DNA of 34,322 nt, taken from positions 1 to 34,322 of the forward strand of contig NZ_JANUSB010000003.1 of NCBI RefSeq assembly GCF_024793895.1, read 5' to 3'. Shown one piece after another: positions 17,709 through 26,126 of the stretch; the first letter of the stretch is position 1, and every line of letters begins with the position of its first letter. Source of the stretch: Serratia sp. AKBS12. Lineage in GTDB: Bacteria > Pseudomonadota > Gammaproteobacteria > Enterobacterales > Enterobacteriaceae. The translations under genes and the position numbers were made by a program. The notes under the pieces were generated by a model that was given only the letters and a program-made list of their open reading frames with translations, did no database searches and was not told where the DNA came from.

Positions 17709-18506
17709 ATGACGAAACGATTATTACCGGCACTAGCCTGCGCATGGCTACTGACCGGCTGCATTAATCACGGTATTTCAGACAGGAACACAATCACCAT
17801 GACGCACAAGACCGATGTACAAAACGCCGTGGCGCAGGTCGCTCCGGCAATGGCGGGCTATTCAGACACCTTTGTTGAACAAGAACTGTGGAACCGGCCG
17901 GCGCTGTCCCGACGCGATCGCAGCCTGGTGACGATTGCCGCGCTGATCGCCCGTAACGATACCACGGAGCTGCCTCACTATATTAACCTGGCCCTGGATA
18001 ATGGCGTAAAGCCGGCAGAGATAGCGGAAGTGATTACCCATCTGGCCTTTTATGCCGGCTGGCCCAACGCATCCGCCGCCGCAGTCGCCACCCGGCCGGT
18101 CTTTGAACAACGTCACATTGACAGTAGCACTCTGCCGGGCAGAGCGGTTCAACTGCTGCCGCTCGATCGGCAGGCTGAGCAAAAACGTGCGGCGCTGGTG
18201 GCCGGAAACTTTGCTGATGTGTCCCCCGGCGTGGTGGATTTCACCACTCGTGCGCTATTCACCGATTTGTGGCTCCGGCCAGACCTGGCACCGCGCGACC
18301 GTAGCCTGATTACCGTCAGTGCGCTGGTTACCGCCGGTCAGGTAGCTCAGGTGCCCTTCCATCTTGCTAAAGCGATGGATAACGGCCTGACCCAGCCACA
18401 GGCGGCCGAAGTGTTGACCCAACTGGCGTTCGTCGCCGGTTGGCCAAACGTCTTTTCTGCCTTACCGGTGTTTAAAGAGGTGTTTAACGCCAGAAAAGAC
18501 GGTTAA
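17709..18506 (+). CDS. Lipoprotein with two carboxymuconolactone-decarboxylase-like domains
   Basis: The product is 265 aa. The N-terminus MTKRLLPALACAWLLTGC is a lipoprotein signal with lipobox LTGC. Two tandem CMD repeats follow: about residues 55-135 (ELWNRPALSRRDRSLVTIAA ... ITHLAFYAGWPN) and about 180-258 (LWLRPDLAPRDRSLITVSAL ... LTQLAFVAGWPN). The CxxC of AhpD-type peroxidase members is absent from both, so a thiol peroxidase role is unlikely. Export of a CMD-domain protein is uncommon. A later ATG at 17803 would give a cytosolic form and cannot be excluded, because the ribosome site before 17709 is weak. Confidence 0.83.
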   Translation: MTKRLLPALACAWLLTGCINHGISDRNTITMTHKTDVQNAVAQVAPAMAGYSDTFVEQELWNRPALSRRDRSLVTIAALIARNDTTELPHYINLALDNGVKPAEIAEVITHLAFYAGWPNASAAAVATRPVFEQRHIDSSTLPGRAVQLLPLDRQAEQKRAALVAGNFADVSPGVVDFTTRALFTDLWLRPDLAPRDRSLITVSALVTAGQVAQVPFHLAKAMDNGLTQPQAAEVLTQLAFVAGWPNVFSALPVFKEVFNARKDG

Positions 18507-18526
18507 TTGCTCGCAAGGATAAGTAA

Positions 18527-18557
18527 AAAGGCGTGCCGGGTTTCCAGGCACGCCTTT
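18527..18557. terminator. Intrinsic terminator, probably bidirectional
   Basis: AAAGGCGTGCC (18527-18537) pairs with GGCACGCCTTT (18547-18557), an 11-bp stem with a 9-base loop. The stem ends in T residues on the plus strand and in a TTTTT run on the minus strand (complement of 18525-18529). It separates the lipoprotein gene from the convergent cytochrome c gene. Confidence 0.75.
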
Positions 18558-18642
18558 GCTACAGGATACGCCAGTTCAAACCGCCGCGCAGAGGCGCAGC
18601 CAGCGCTCGGCTCGAATGCCGGCACGAACCAACCTCATAACG

Positions 18643-20022
18643 TCAACGCATCTGCAAAATGATGACGTTACTGCTGGCCGGATCCGTACGTTCACGCAAT
18701 TGCTTGACCTCGGCTTCCTGCACCGCGCCACCGTGATTACCCCACGACGTCCTGACAAACGACAATACCTCTGCAATCTCCCGATCTGAGAGTTGGTTGC
18801 GGAACGGCGGCATGCGATAGGCATCAGGCACGCCATTGGCAACAATCCGCATGGAGCCGTTTAGCGTAATGTTGATAGAAGAGGCATTTTCCTTGGCTAA
18901 CGAGGAGGCCGAGCCGGCAAGCGCCGGGATCCATTGCCCCTGGCCACGCCCGTCCGAACCGTGACAGGCACTGCATTTCGCCGCGAAGATTTTCGCCCCC
19001 GGGACCGCCAACCTCTGCTCTGGCGACAGCGTATTGTCAGCGCTGGCATCATACTGCCAAGGCTCGCCGTCACGTTCCGCATCACCCGGCAGTGATTTGA
19101 GGTAATGCGCGACCGCCTTGAGGTCATAGTCCGTCATAAACTGCGTCGAATTGTTGAAAGCCTCGGTCATCGAGCCGAATACCACGGCGTGCTTGTTACG
19201 GCCGGTTTTAAGCAGTTGCACGATATCTTCCTCGCTCCAGCGGCCGAGTCCGGTATTGTGATCGCCACGCAGACTTGGTGCATACCAGCCGTCCAATAAT
19301 GCGCCGGAAAGGTAGAGCGGACTGCGCTCGGTCAGCGCTTTCTCATTCATCGCAATACTGCGCGGCGTGTGACAACTGCCACAGTGGCCAGCACCTTGAA
19401 CAATATAGGCGCCGCGATTCCACAATGCCTCCTCTTCGCCGGTATTGGTGAGGCTTTTCACCTGATAAGGCTCCGATTCGGTGAACAGGGCATTCCATAA
19501 TGACAACGGCCAACGCATGTTCAGCGGCCAGGGGATTTCACTGGGCCTGTTCTGCTCACTGACCGGAGAAACGCCGTGCAGGAAGAAGGCATACAGCGCC
19601 TGTACGTCTTCGTCGCTGAGCTTGGCATAAGAGGGATAAGGCATCGCCGGGTAGAGCCTATGGCCATCGGCGGCAACCCCTTGTCGTAATGCCCGGTCAA
19701 AGTCAGCCAAACTGTAGTTGCCGATGCCAGTTTGCTTGTCAGGCGTAATGTTGGTGGCAAAGATTGACCCCATCGGGGTCGCCATTTCAAGGCCGCCGGC
19801 AAACGGCTTACCGTCCGGTGTGCTATGGCATGCTACACAGTCGCTGAGTCGAGCGACATACTCACCACGCTGGATCAACTCAGCCGTTGGCGTCGATAAG
19901 GCGTTTACCTTGTCAAAGGGAGACGCGGGCGTGCGAGTGACAAACCACGCTATAGCCAGCGCCGCGATCGCACCGATGAGCAATAGCATGACCAGGGCTT
20001 TTTTCAATCTGGATATCCTCAT
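18643..20022 (-). CDS. Membrane-anchored tri-haem cytochrome c subunit
   Basis: The 459-aa product has an N-terminal membrane anchor (KALVMLLLIGAIAALAIAWF, about 8-27) and three haem c sites: CVACH (62-66), CGSCH (214-218) and CSACH (350-354). This three-domain form is the electron-accepting subunit of periplasmic alcohol, aldehyde and isoquinoline-type dehydrogenases. It would carry electrons from the molybdenum subunit to quinone or a terminal oxidase. It is the last gene of a three-gene leftward operon; the molybdopterin subunit ends 14 bases upstream. It needs the Ccm maturation system, which is not in this window. Confidence 0.92.
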   Translation of the reverse strand: MRISRLKKALVMLLLIGAIAALAIAWFVTRTPASPFDKVNALSTPTAELIQRGEYVARLSDCVACHSTPDGKPFAGGLEMATPMGSIFATNITPDKQTGIGNYSLADFDRALRQGVAADGHRLYPAMPYPSYAKLSDEDVQALYAFFLHGVSPVSEQNRPSEIPWPLNMRWPLSLWNALFTESEPYQVKSLTNTGEEEALWNRGAYIVQGAGHCGSCHTPRSIAMNEKALTERSPLYLSGALLDGWYAPSLRGDHNTGLGRWSEEDIVQLLKTGRNKHAVVFGSMTEAFNNSTQFMTDYDLKAVAHYLKSLPGDAERDGEPWQYDASADNTLSPEQRLAVPGAKIFAAKCSACHGSDGRGQGQWIPALAGSASSLAKENASSINITLNGSMRIVANGVPDAYRMPPFRNQLSDREIAEVLSFVRTSWGNHGGAVQEAEVKQLRERTDPASSNVIILQMR

Positions 20023-20035
20023 TTGTCGCTCTCCC

Positions 20036-22303
20036 TCATAACGTTTTCTCGCTATCGAAGTTGTAATGCGAGAGTGGCATGCTGCGAATACGCTGCCCCG
20101 TCAAGCGGGAAACGGCGTTCGCCACCGCAGGGGGAACCGCCGGCAAGGGCGGCTCGCCGATGCCGCCCATCTTTTCCCCGCTCTCGATAATACGTACATG
20201 CACGCGAGCCATGCGATGAGGTGGCAGGATCGGATACAGGTCGTAATTTCGCCCCACCGGCATCCCGTTTTTATAAACGGTTTCTTCAAGCAGCACCTGC
20301 GAAAGCCCCAATGCGACGGCACCGTTTACCTGTGCTTCCACCAATGCCGGATTGACGATGCTGCCGGGATCGATTGCCTGCCAGATGTCATGGACCTTGA
20401 CCTGTCCATGCTCGATAGAGACTTCGGCAATCACCGCAACTTCTGTGCCAAATGGCGAGGCCATCGCGATACCTCGGGCGCGGCGAGACCCATCTTCTGC
20501 CGTGAAGGGACCTCTTTTCCAACCGCCGGATAATGCCTCAACGGCTTGCAGCAGATTGCTCAAGCGCGAGTTTCCCTTCAGCAGATGCATCCTCAGCGCA
20601 AAAGGATCCTGCCCTCCTTTATCCGCCAGCTCATCAAGAAACGTCTCATATAAAAAGTCATTCATCGAGTTGCCGACCGAGCGCCAGTAACCCAGCATCA
20701 CCGGGTTTTTCACATACAACTGGGCCACACGCTTGTTCGGTATCGCATAAGCCTTGCCGGACAAACCCTCAAGCGCCGTGGGATCCAGGGCGTCCCCCTG
20801 TTTGTTGGCCACCCCTTCGGTTGGGCCTTCGGTGGCACTGATCGCCTCCAGAGCAACGGGCAGCCCCTGCTCATCAAGACCACCACGAAATCGAACTGCC
20901 GCCATCGGACGCAGCACGTCACGCAGAAACTCTTCTTCACGACTCCAGATCAGTTTTACCGGCTGTCCGACCGCTTTTGCCAACTGTATGGCCTGCGGGT
21001 ACGGCGTGGCGGTGGGGTACAGAAAGTGGCGGCCAAAGAAGCCACCGAGCAATGGCGAGTGGATGTGGATCTGTTCCAGACCAAGTCCGGTTATTTTTGC
21101 GACGTCAGCCTGGAACATTCCCGGCGCCTGATTAGGCAGCCACAGATCCAATGTGCCATCGGGATTGAAGCGCGCCAGTGCAGCGGGCGGCTCCAACTGG
21201 GCGTGATTGAGATACTGGCTGCGGTAGGTTGCACTGACCACCTGATGCGCGTTGGTCAGCGCTTGATGCACATCCCCTTCAGTCTCCGCGTCCTGGCCCG
21301 CCCCGGGCTCATTCGCCAGACGGTCGTTAAAGGCCGCGCTAGAAAAATCGGCGGGCATATAGCGCACCGAGGCTTCAGCTCCCGGATCGTTCCAATCCAC
21401 CTGCAAGGATTCTGCCGCACGTTTGGCTGTCCACCAGCGTTTAGCCACCACCGCCACAGCCCCTTCCAGGCGATGCACCGAGTGCACTCCCTTCATGCTG
21501 GTGACCTGCCGTTCGTTGCGAATGTTGCCAACGGTCAGACCAAGTCGTGGTGCATGCTGTACCGCGGCGTGCAACATGCCCTCAACCTGAACATCGATGG
21601 TGTAGATCGCCTTGCCGGTCGATTTATCGTAACCGTCCAAACGGGGTACCGGTTTCCCTATCCAGCGGAACTGGCTCGGATCCTTGAGCGTCACGCTGGC
21701 AGGGTCGGGCACCGGTAGTTCCATCGCCCGCGGCGCGAGTTGCCCATAGCTCAGAGAGCGGCCCGAAGCCTGATGAATGACCTTTCCAGGCTCAGTCGTC
21801 AGAGTAGCAAGCGGCACACCGAGCTGACTGGCTGCCGCTTGCAGCAACATGTGGCGTGCCAGAGCGCCCAGCCGACGCATGGTCGCATAGCTCATACGTA
21901 CCGACATGCTGCCGCCGGTGATACGCAGGCCGTTTTCCATGACCGTGTACTCGGCGTCTGGCGGGGCATTTTCGACGATAAAGCTCGCCGGTTCGGCGTC
22001 GAGCTCTTCGCCAACGATTTGCGCCATTCCGGTAAAGATCCCTTGCCCACCTTCAATAAAGGGACTTTGCAAACGAATGGTGTTGTCAGGGCGAATTTCT
22101 AAAAATGCCGGAACGCGAGTGCCCGGCGCAGCGCTGTTGCCCGGCGTTTGAGCGCGAACTTGGCGTACCGGCAAGCCAAAGCCGAGCACCAACGCCCCCG
22201 CCATGGTCCCCGCCGAGCCCAACAGAAAACGGCGTCTGGAAATATTCACCGGCTCTCCCGTAGGGAAGGACTCGCGGTGATGACTATCGCTCACTTTTGT
22301 CAT
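20036..22303 (-). CDS. Molybdopterin-binding oxidoreductase large subunit (IorB-like), Tat-exported
   Basis: This 755-aa xanthine-dehydrogenase-family protein carries a Tat signal (SRRRFLLGSAGTMAGALVLG, about 22-41), so it works in the periplasm. Later landmarks include GGQGIFTGMAQIVGEELDAE, FRWIGKPVPRLDGYDKSTGK, LLGGFFGRHF and GEKMGGIGEPPLPAVPPAVA; the last contains the near-C-terminal Gly-Glu of the active site. The layout matches the isoquinoline 1-oxidoreductase beta/aldehyde dehydrogenase group. Substrates in this group range from aldehydes to N-heterocycles, and sequence alone does not decide. It overlaps the 2Fe-2S subunit gene by 4 bases. Confidence 0.92.
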   Translation of the reverse strand: MTKVSDSHHRESFPTGEPVNISRRRFLLGSAGTMAGALVLGFGLPVRQVRAQTPGNSAAPGTRVPAFLEIRPDNTIRLQSPFIEGGQGIFTGMAQIVGEELDAEPASFIVENAPPDAEYTVMENGLRITGGSMSVRMSYATMRRLGALARHMLLQAAASQLGVPLATLTTEPGKVIHQASGRSLSYGQLAPRAMELPVPDPASVTLKDPSQFRWIGKPVPRLDGYDKSTGKAIYTIDVQVEGMLHAAVQHAPRLGLTVGNIRNERQVTSMKGVHSVHRLEGAVAVVAKRWWTAKRAAESLQVDWNDPGAEASVRYMPADFSSAAFNDRLANEPGAGQDAETEGDVHQALTNAHQVVSATYRSQYLNHAQLEPPAALARFNPDGTLDLWLPNQAPGMFQADVAKITGLGLEQIHIHSPLLGGFFGRHFLYPTATPYPQAIQLAKAVGQPVKLIWSREEEFLRDVLRPMAAVRFRGGLDEQGLPVALEAISATEGPTEGVANKQGDALDPTALEGLSGKAYAIPNKRVAQLYVKNPVMLGYWRSVGNSMNDFLYETFLDELADKGGQDPFALRMHLLKGNSRLSNLLQAVEALSGGWKRGPFTAEDGSRRARGIAMASPFGTEVAVIAEVSIEHGQVKVHDIWQAIDPGSIVNPALVEAQVNGAVALGLSQVLLEETVYKNGMPVGRNYDLYPILPPHRMARVHVRIIESGEKMGGIGEPPLPAVPPAVANAVSRLTGQRIRSMPLSHYNFDSEKTL

Positions 22304-22908
22304 ACCCCGCTCTCCTCATCATTCACGCGCCCGGACTGTGACTGCCGGCGGAGCACTTCATCTTCCGTCAGCGCCAGCGCGCCTGTCGGAACAGCCGCGC
22401 CGCTCTGCGGCGGCGTCCGTGTCTGTTTCTCCCCCTTGCCAGCGGCTCCGTCTGACGTCGTTACCGCAGTAGCCACCTCGTGCACCGCTGCGCTGATGGC
22501 GTTATAGGTACCGCAACGACACAGGTTGCTCATCGCCGCCGCAATTTGCGCATCCGAAGGGTGCGGGGTCTGTTTAAGCAACGCGGCCGCCGCCATCACC
22601 TGCCCAGACTGGCAGTAACCGCACTGGGGAACCTGGTGTCTGATCCAGGCATGAACCAGCCGTTTGCCGACCTCGTCCGACTCTATCGCCTCGATAGTGG
22701 TAATAGTGCACCCCGCTACGCCCTCAATCGGCGTTACGCAGGAACGTACCGCGACGCCATCAACCAGCACGGTACAGGCACCGCACTGCGCCAGCCCACA
22801 ACCATATTTTGTGCCGGTGAGGCCAAGATCGTCGCGGATCACCCACAACAGCGGCGTATCCGCCTCGGCATCCACCTCATAGCTCATTTCATTAATCTGA
22901 AGTTTCAT
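22300..22908 (-). CDS. 2Fe-2S small subunit of the molybdenum oxidoreductase (IorA-like)
   Basis: The product is 202 aa. A plant-type 2Fe-2S site is formed by Cys37, Cys42, Cys45 and Cys57 (GCGLAQCGACTVLVDG), and a second by Cys96, Cys99, Cys130 and Cys132 (QCGYCQSGQ and CRCGTY). The family normally ends near residue 150; here a low-complexity tail of about 50 residues follows, rich in Gly, Thr, Pro and charged residues. There is no signal peptide, so it probably travels with the large subunit through the Tat system. It passes electrons from the molybdenum site to the cytochrome. AGGGGAC before the ATG is the ribosome site. Confidence 0.92.
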   Translation of the reverse strand: MKLQINEMSYEVDAEADTPLLWVIRDDLGLTGTKYGCGLAQCGACTVLVDGVAVRSCVTPIEGVAGCTITTIEAIESDEVGKRLVHAWIRHQVPQCGYCQSGQVMAAAALLKQTPHPSDAQIAAAMSNLCRCGTYNAISAAVHEVATAVTTSDGAAGKGEKQTRTPPQSGAAVPTGALALTEDEVLRRQSQSGRVNDEESGV

Positions 22909-23520
22909 TACTGTCCCCTGCCTGAGGCGGTCGGTTTACACATTATGAAAATTTATTACCCGTTGGCTGCGCAATCGACGAATGGCACTTCTCCCTTGCC
23001 GATGGCGAGAATCCAACGCAATGTTGCCTGATAGGCGTAGTGCAAAGCTCGGTCCACCTGCGGTCGCTGCGGGCAGGCAGCCGCGAGCTTTTTTGTTAAA
23101 CGCGTTAGTGCGGGCGGTGAATTCGCCGCGATGGTGGAAAGAGGCTCAATCGCCCCGGAAGAGCGCATCACTTGAGTGAGTATAGCTGCGGGAATACCCC
23201 CCGTTACCCGAAGCGCATGCAGTGCTAAATCCCCTGGCGCGGGCGCAACGCCGCATGAGCCTCATCGGGCTGTCTGCCGGCTTGCGTGCTGACGAGGCAA
23301 TATTCTCGCTGTTGTTATTGATGGGTTTAATCATCGCCCAGCCCAGCTCCGGCGACTAGTTTATGAATACTTATAAAGTTTATAAGTCTGGCTAATGAAT
23401 CGTCGTAGAGATGACAACTACATGATATCTGTGCATGATGGATACCCGCGTATTGCTGGCGGTGTTGCCCGGCGATGTGCTTAACGTCAAGCTGCTGCCA
23501 GGCAACCAAATGGATGAAGC
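22909..23520. other. 612-bp region between the oxidoreductase operon and the histidine kinase gene
   Basis: No gene can be named. A minus-strand frame at 22956-23171 (71 aa) and a plus-strand frame at 23186-23359 (with MSLIGLSAGLRADEAIFSLL, ATG at 23255) read like protein and may be scraps of lost genes. A short frame at 23435-23557 overlaps the kinase start. The perfect palindrome CTTATAAA-G-TTTATAAG at 23370-23386 is the clearest regulatory-looking site. Both the leftward operon and the kinase gene must have promoters here. Confidence 0.5.
23370..23386. promoter_or_regulatory. Perfect 17-bp palindrome, possible operator
   Basis: CTTATAAA and TTTATAAG flank a single G. It lies about 135 bases before the kinase start. 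The TATAA-type core could also be part of a promoter. No cognate regulator is evident. Confidence 0.4.
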
Positions 23521-24837
23521 ATGGTTAAGATCGTCAGTTGGCTCTTGCTCACGCTGATTTCCAGCGCTGGGCTGGCCACCTATTTTCTTCAACAGCAGTA
23601 TGAAGAGAAAAGCGCCGATTTCCGCATTCTTTACCGCGAGATCACCGTCAAGCTGTCCCAGCATGACGCGATTATCCCGCTATTGCCGGAAAGCCAGGAC
23701 GCGCAGGAGGTACAGAAAATCCTGCCGCAGATCGTTCGCTGGCGGCAACACACCAATCTTGAACCGCGTCGGCCGATGGTGTTGGAAGGACAGGGACGCT
23801 ACTGGCTCAACTTCACCCGGCTGTCGTTACTGATCGATCTGAAAACACTGCTCAATACCTTGCCGGAAACCAAGCCGTTCCAATACCTCGCCCTACGCTG
23901 GAATAACGAGCCCCTGTTTGAACAGGGTGAGGCGGGTTCGCACTATTGGCTCTGGGATAAGACCATTGCCAGCCCGTCGCAGCCGTTTGTGCTGGCGGTC
24001 GGCGACGATCCGCACTGGGCCGCCCTCCCCTGGCTAACCATCCTGGCTCCCGCTCCCTGCTGGGCGCTGCTGCTTTATCTGATGAGCCAATATCAAATGA
24101 ACAAGCGCCGACGCGATATTGCCGACCTGCGCGCGCACTATTCCGAACTGACCCGGCTGAATACCATGGGAGAGCTGGCGGCCGGCATTGTGCATGAGTT
24201 GAATCAACCGCTGACGGCGATCCTCAGCTATAACCAAACCGCAATCCGCCTGATGAAACAGCAGCAAGGCACGCAGGTGCCGGCATTGCTGGATGCCGCA
24301 GTAGTGCAGATCAAACGTATCGATACCTTGCTGCGCCAGTTTCGTCAAAGGCTGGACAGTGAACAGACCGACTATCAGCCGGTTGACTTGCGTTCGCTGT
24401 GGTCACGAATCATCACCTTGCTGGACAACGAACTTCACAGCCAGAAAGTGCGGGTGAGCAGTCATATCCCCGATAATTTACCGCCACTGTTCGCCCCGCC
24501 ACTATGGATAGAGCAGATTCTGCATAATATTGTCAGTAACGCGATCCAGGCACAGTGTGATAACGCGCCCGGTACCGCCTGGATCACCCTGCATGCCACC
24601 AGCGATGACGACGGCATGACATTAACCCTGACTGACGGTGGGCCTGGGCTGACGCCACAGGCATTGCAACAGGTATTTATGCCGTTCTTCACCACCCGTG
24701 CCCACGGCATTGGTCTGGGCATGGCGCTGGCGGATACGCTGATACAGCGACTCAACGGCAAAATCGAAGTCGCAAATGTGGCAGGATACGGTGCCCGTTT
24801 CACGCTTTGGTTTCCGCTGACAACACAGGTGGCATGA
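23521..24837 (+). CDS. Membrane sensor histidine kinase
   Basis: The 438-aa product has a transmembrane segment near residues 5-23, a periplasmic domain of about 140 residues, and a second membrane segment near 168-188 (WLTILAPAPCWALLLYLMSQ). The kinase core has the phospho-acceptor His225 in IVHELNQPLTAILSYN, an N-box around 333-345 (HNIVSNAIQAQ), and G-boxes TDGGPGLTPQ and GIGLGMALADTL. The H-box type with HELNQP is the one paired with FixJ/TtrR-class regulators. The signal is unknown. The gene overlaps the response regulator gene by about 4 bases. It stands between the molybdenum oxidoreductase operon and the GlcG-like gene, which are its likely targets. Confidence 0.93.
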   Translation: MVKIVSWLLLTLISSAGLATYFLQQQYEEKSADFRILYREITVKLSQHDAIIPLLPESQDAQEVQKILPQIVRWRQHTNLEPRRPMVLEGQGRYWLNFTRLSLLIDLKTLLNTLPETKPFQYLALRWNNEPLFEQGEAGSHYWLWDKTIASPSQPFVLAVGDDPHWAALPWLTILAPAPCWALLLYLMSQYQMNKRRRDIADLRAHYSELTRLNTMGELAAGIVHELNQPLTAILSYNQTAIRLMKQQQGTQVPALLDAAVVQIKRIDTLLRQFRQRLDSEQTDYQPVDLRSLWSRIITLLDNELHSQKVRVSSHIPDNLPPLFAPPLWIEQILHNIVSNAIQAQCDNAPGTAWITLHATSDDDGMTLTLTDGGPGLTPQALQQVFMPFFTTRAHGIGLGMALADTLIQRLNGKIEVANVAGYGARFTLWFPLTTQVA

Positions 24838-25457
24838 TGGAACAACGCATTTATCTCATCGATGACGATCGGGCTATTCGCAGCTCATTAAGCCTGCTGC
24901 TGGCTACCGTCGGCTGGCAAACCGATGCCTACGGCAGCGCCCAGCTGTTTCAGCAAGCTGCCGATGACTTATCCGCCCTGGCCGGCTGCATGCTGCTGGA
25001 TATCCGCATGCCGGGAAAAACCGGGCTGACTCTGCTGGATGAATGGCGGCAGCAAGGATTAACCATCCCGGTAATCATCATGACCGGCCATGCGAATATC
25101 GATCTATGCCGTCGCGCCTTCAAGAATGGCGCGTTTGAATTTCTCACCAAACCGATTGACGCCGATCTGTTGTTCGAAGCGATCGGCGCCGCCATGGAAC
25201 AGCAGAAAATCGGCCAGGAACAACAGAAAAAACGGCTGTTGCTGCAAGCCAGGCTCGCCACGCTCACCGCTCGCGAGAATGATATTTTTGAAACTATCAT
25301 AAAGGGATATTCGAACAAGGAGATTGCCCGTCAGTTCTCTCTGTCGCCACGCACCGTTGAAGCGCACCGCGCCAATATTTTTGCCAAGCTCGAGGTTAAC
25401 TCCCTGCCGAAGCTGTTAAATACCTATGGCGAGATAACGCCGATCAAAAATGATTAA
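24837..25457 (+). CDS. FixJ/NarL-type response regulator
   Basis: The 206-aa product from ATG 24837 (an adjacent ATG at 24834 is equally possible) has a receiver domain with DDD (9-11), phospho-acceptor Asp55 in LLDIRMPGKTG, MTGHAN and the switch lysine in FLTKPID. A linker (about 120-140) joins a LuxR/FixJ helix-turn-helix (LTARENDIFETIIKGYSNKE, IARQFSLSPRTVEAHRANIF). Such regulators dimerise on phosphorylation and bind inverted repeats upstream of target promoters. The array at 25490-25518, just downstream of its own gene, is the obvious candidate site. Confidence 0.94.
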   Translation: MEQRIYLIDDDRAIRSSLSLLLATVGWQTDAYGSAQLFQQAADDLSALAGCMLLDIRMPGKTGLTLLDEWRQQGLTIPVIIMTGHANIDLCRRAFKNGAFEFLTKPIDADLLFEAIGAAMEQQKIGQEQQKKRLLLQARLATLTARENDIFETIIKGYSNKEIARQFSLSPRTVEAHRANIFAKLEVNSLPKLLNTYGEITPIKND

Positions 25458-25489
25458 TCGTACGTACCCATCGCCCTGGTGCATCGATG

Positions 25490-25518
25490 CTAGGTAAAAA
25501 TACCTAGAGAGCTAGGTA
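25490..25518. promoter_or_regulatory. Three phased 7-bp half-sites upstream of the GlcG-like gene
   Basis: CTAGGTA (25490-25496), TACCTAG (25501-25507) and CTAGGTA (25512-25518) alternate in orientation, each separated by exactly 4 bases, so their centres are 11 bases apart, one helical turn. A possible -10 lies near 25549-25554 (TTATTATT). The array would then sit about 45-70 bases before the transcript start, the usual place for an activator. The FixJ-type regulator next door is the likely binder. Confidence 0.6.
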
Positions 25519-25594
25519 TTCACATCAATAGTCTGCTTGCCGCCCACCTTTTATTATTCCGGCATCAACGGTGGAAACCATGGAGCAGACTACG

Positions 25595-26092
25595 ATGAAA
25601 CACATTATTTTAAGCGCCATTGCCCTCGGCGGCGTCATTTCCTTTAGCAGTGCGGCGGCTGGCATTCTGAATGAAAAAAACCTGTCTCTCGAACTGGCCG
25701 ATAAATTAGCCCAGCGCGCCATACAATCCTGCAGCGCCGACCACTACAACGTGGCCGTCACCGTTGTCGATCGCGCCGGCACCCCGCTGGTCATCAAACG
25801 CATGGATAACGCCGGCCCACATACGGTTGAAGCCAGCCGCATGAAAGCCTTCACCGCCCTGACCACCAAAAACGCCACCGACGCCGTGATGAAAAGTGCC
25901 CAGGCTAATGCCGGGGCGGCAAATCTGCGTGACATTCCCGGCTTCCTGCTGCTGGCCGGCGGCGTGCCGGTGAAAGTGGGTGAACAAACCATTGGCGCCA
26001 TCGGCATAGGCGGCGCGCCTGGCGGCCATCTGGATCAAAATTGTGCGCTTGAAGCGCTGAAAGGCAGCCAGGCTGAACTCAGCGCCGGTTGA
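25595..26092 (+). CDS. Exported GlcG/HbpS-like protein
   Basis: The product is 165 aa from ATG 25595, supported by GGAG upstream; a GTG at 25571 would only lengthen the signal peptide. A signal peptide (MKHIILSAIALGGVISFSSA) precedes a GlcG/HbpS domain: YNVAVTVVDRAGTPLVIKRM, RMKAFTALTTKNATDAV, PGFLLLAGGVPVKVG and GAIGIGGAPGGHLDQNCALE. HbpS of Streptomyces binds haem and senses redox stress; GlcG is a glycolate-locus protein of unclear role. Exported members are often near periplasmic dehydrogenases. It is the first gene after the half-site array and 34 bases before an outer-membrane protein gene, likely an operon. Confidence 0.88.
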   Translation: MKHIILSAIALGGVISFSSAAAGILNEKNLSLELADKLAQRAIQSCSADHYNVAVTVVDRAGTPLVIKRMDNAGPHTVEASRMKAFTALTTKNATDAVMKSAQANAGAANLRDIPGFLLLAGGVPVKVGEQTIGAIGIGGAPGGHLDQNCALEALKGSQAELSAG

Positions 26093-26126
26093 TAGCGGCC
26101 ACACATTATTTTCCAGGAGGGAGCCC

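Noticed and set aside
21026-21718. 230-aa plus-strand ORF
   Set aside because: Antisense to the molybdopterin subunit gene, with no recognisable domain.
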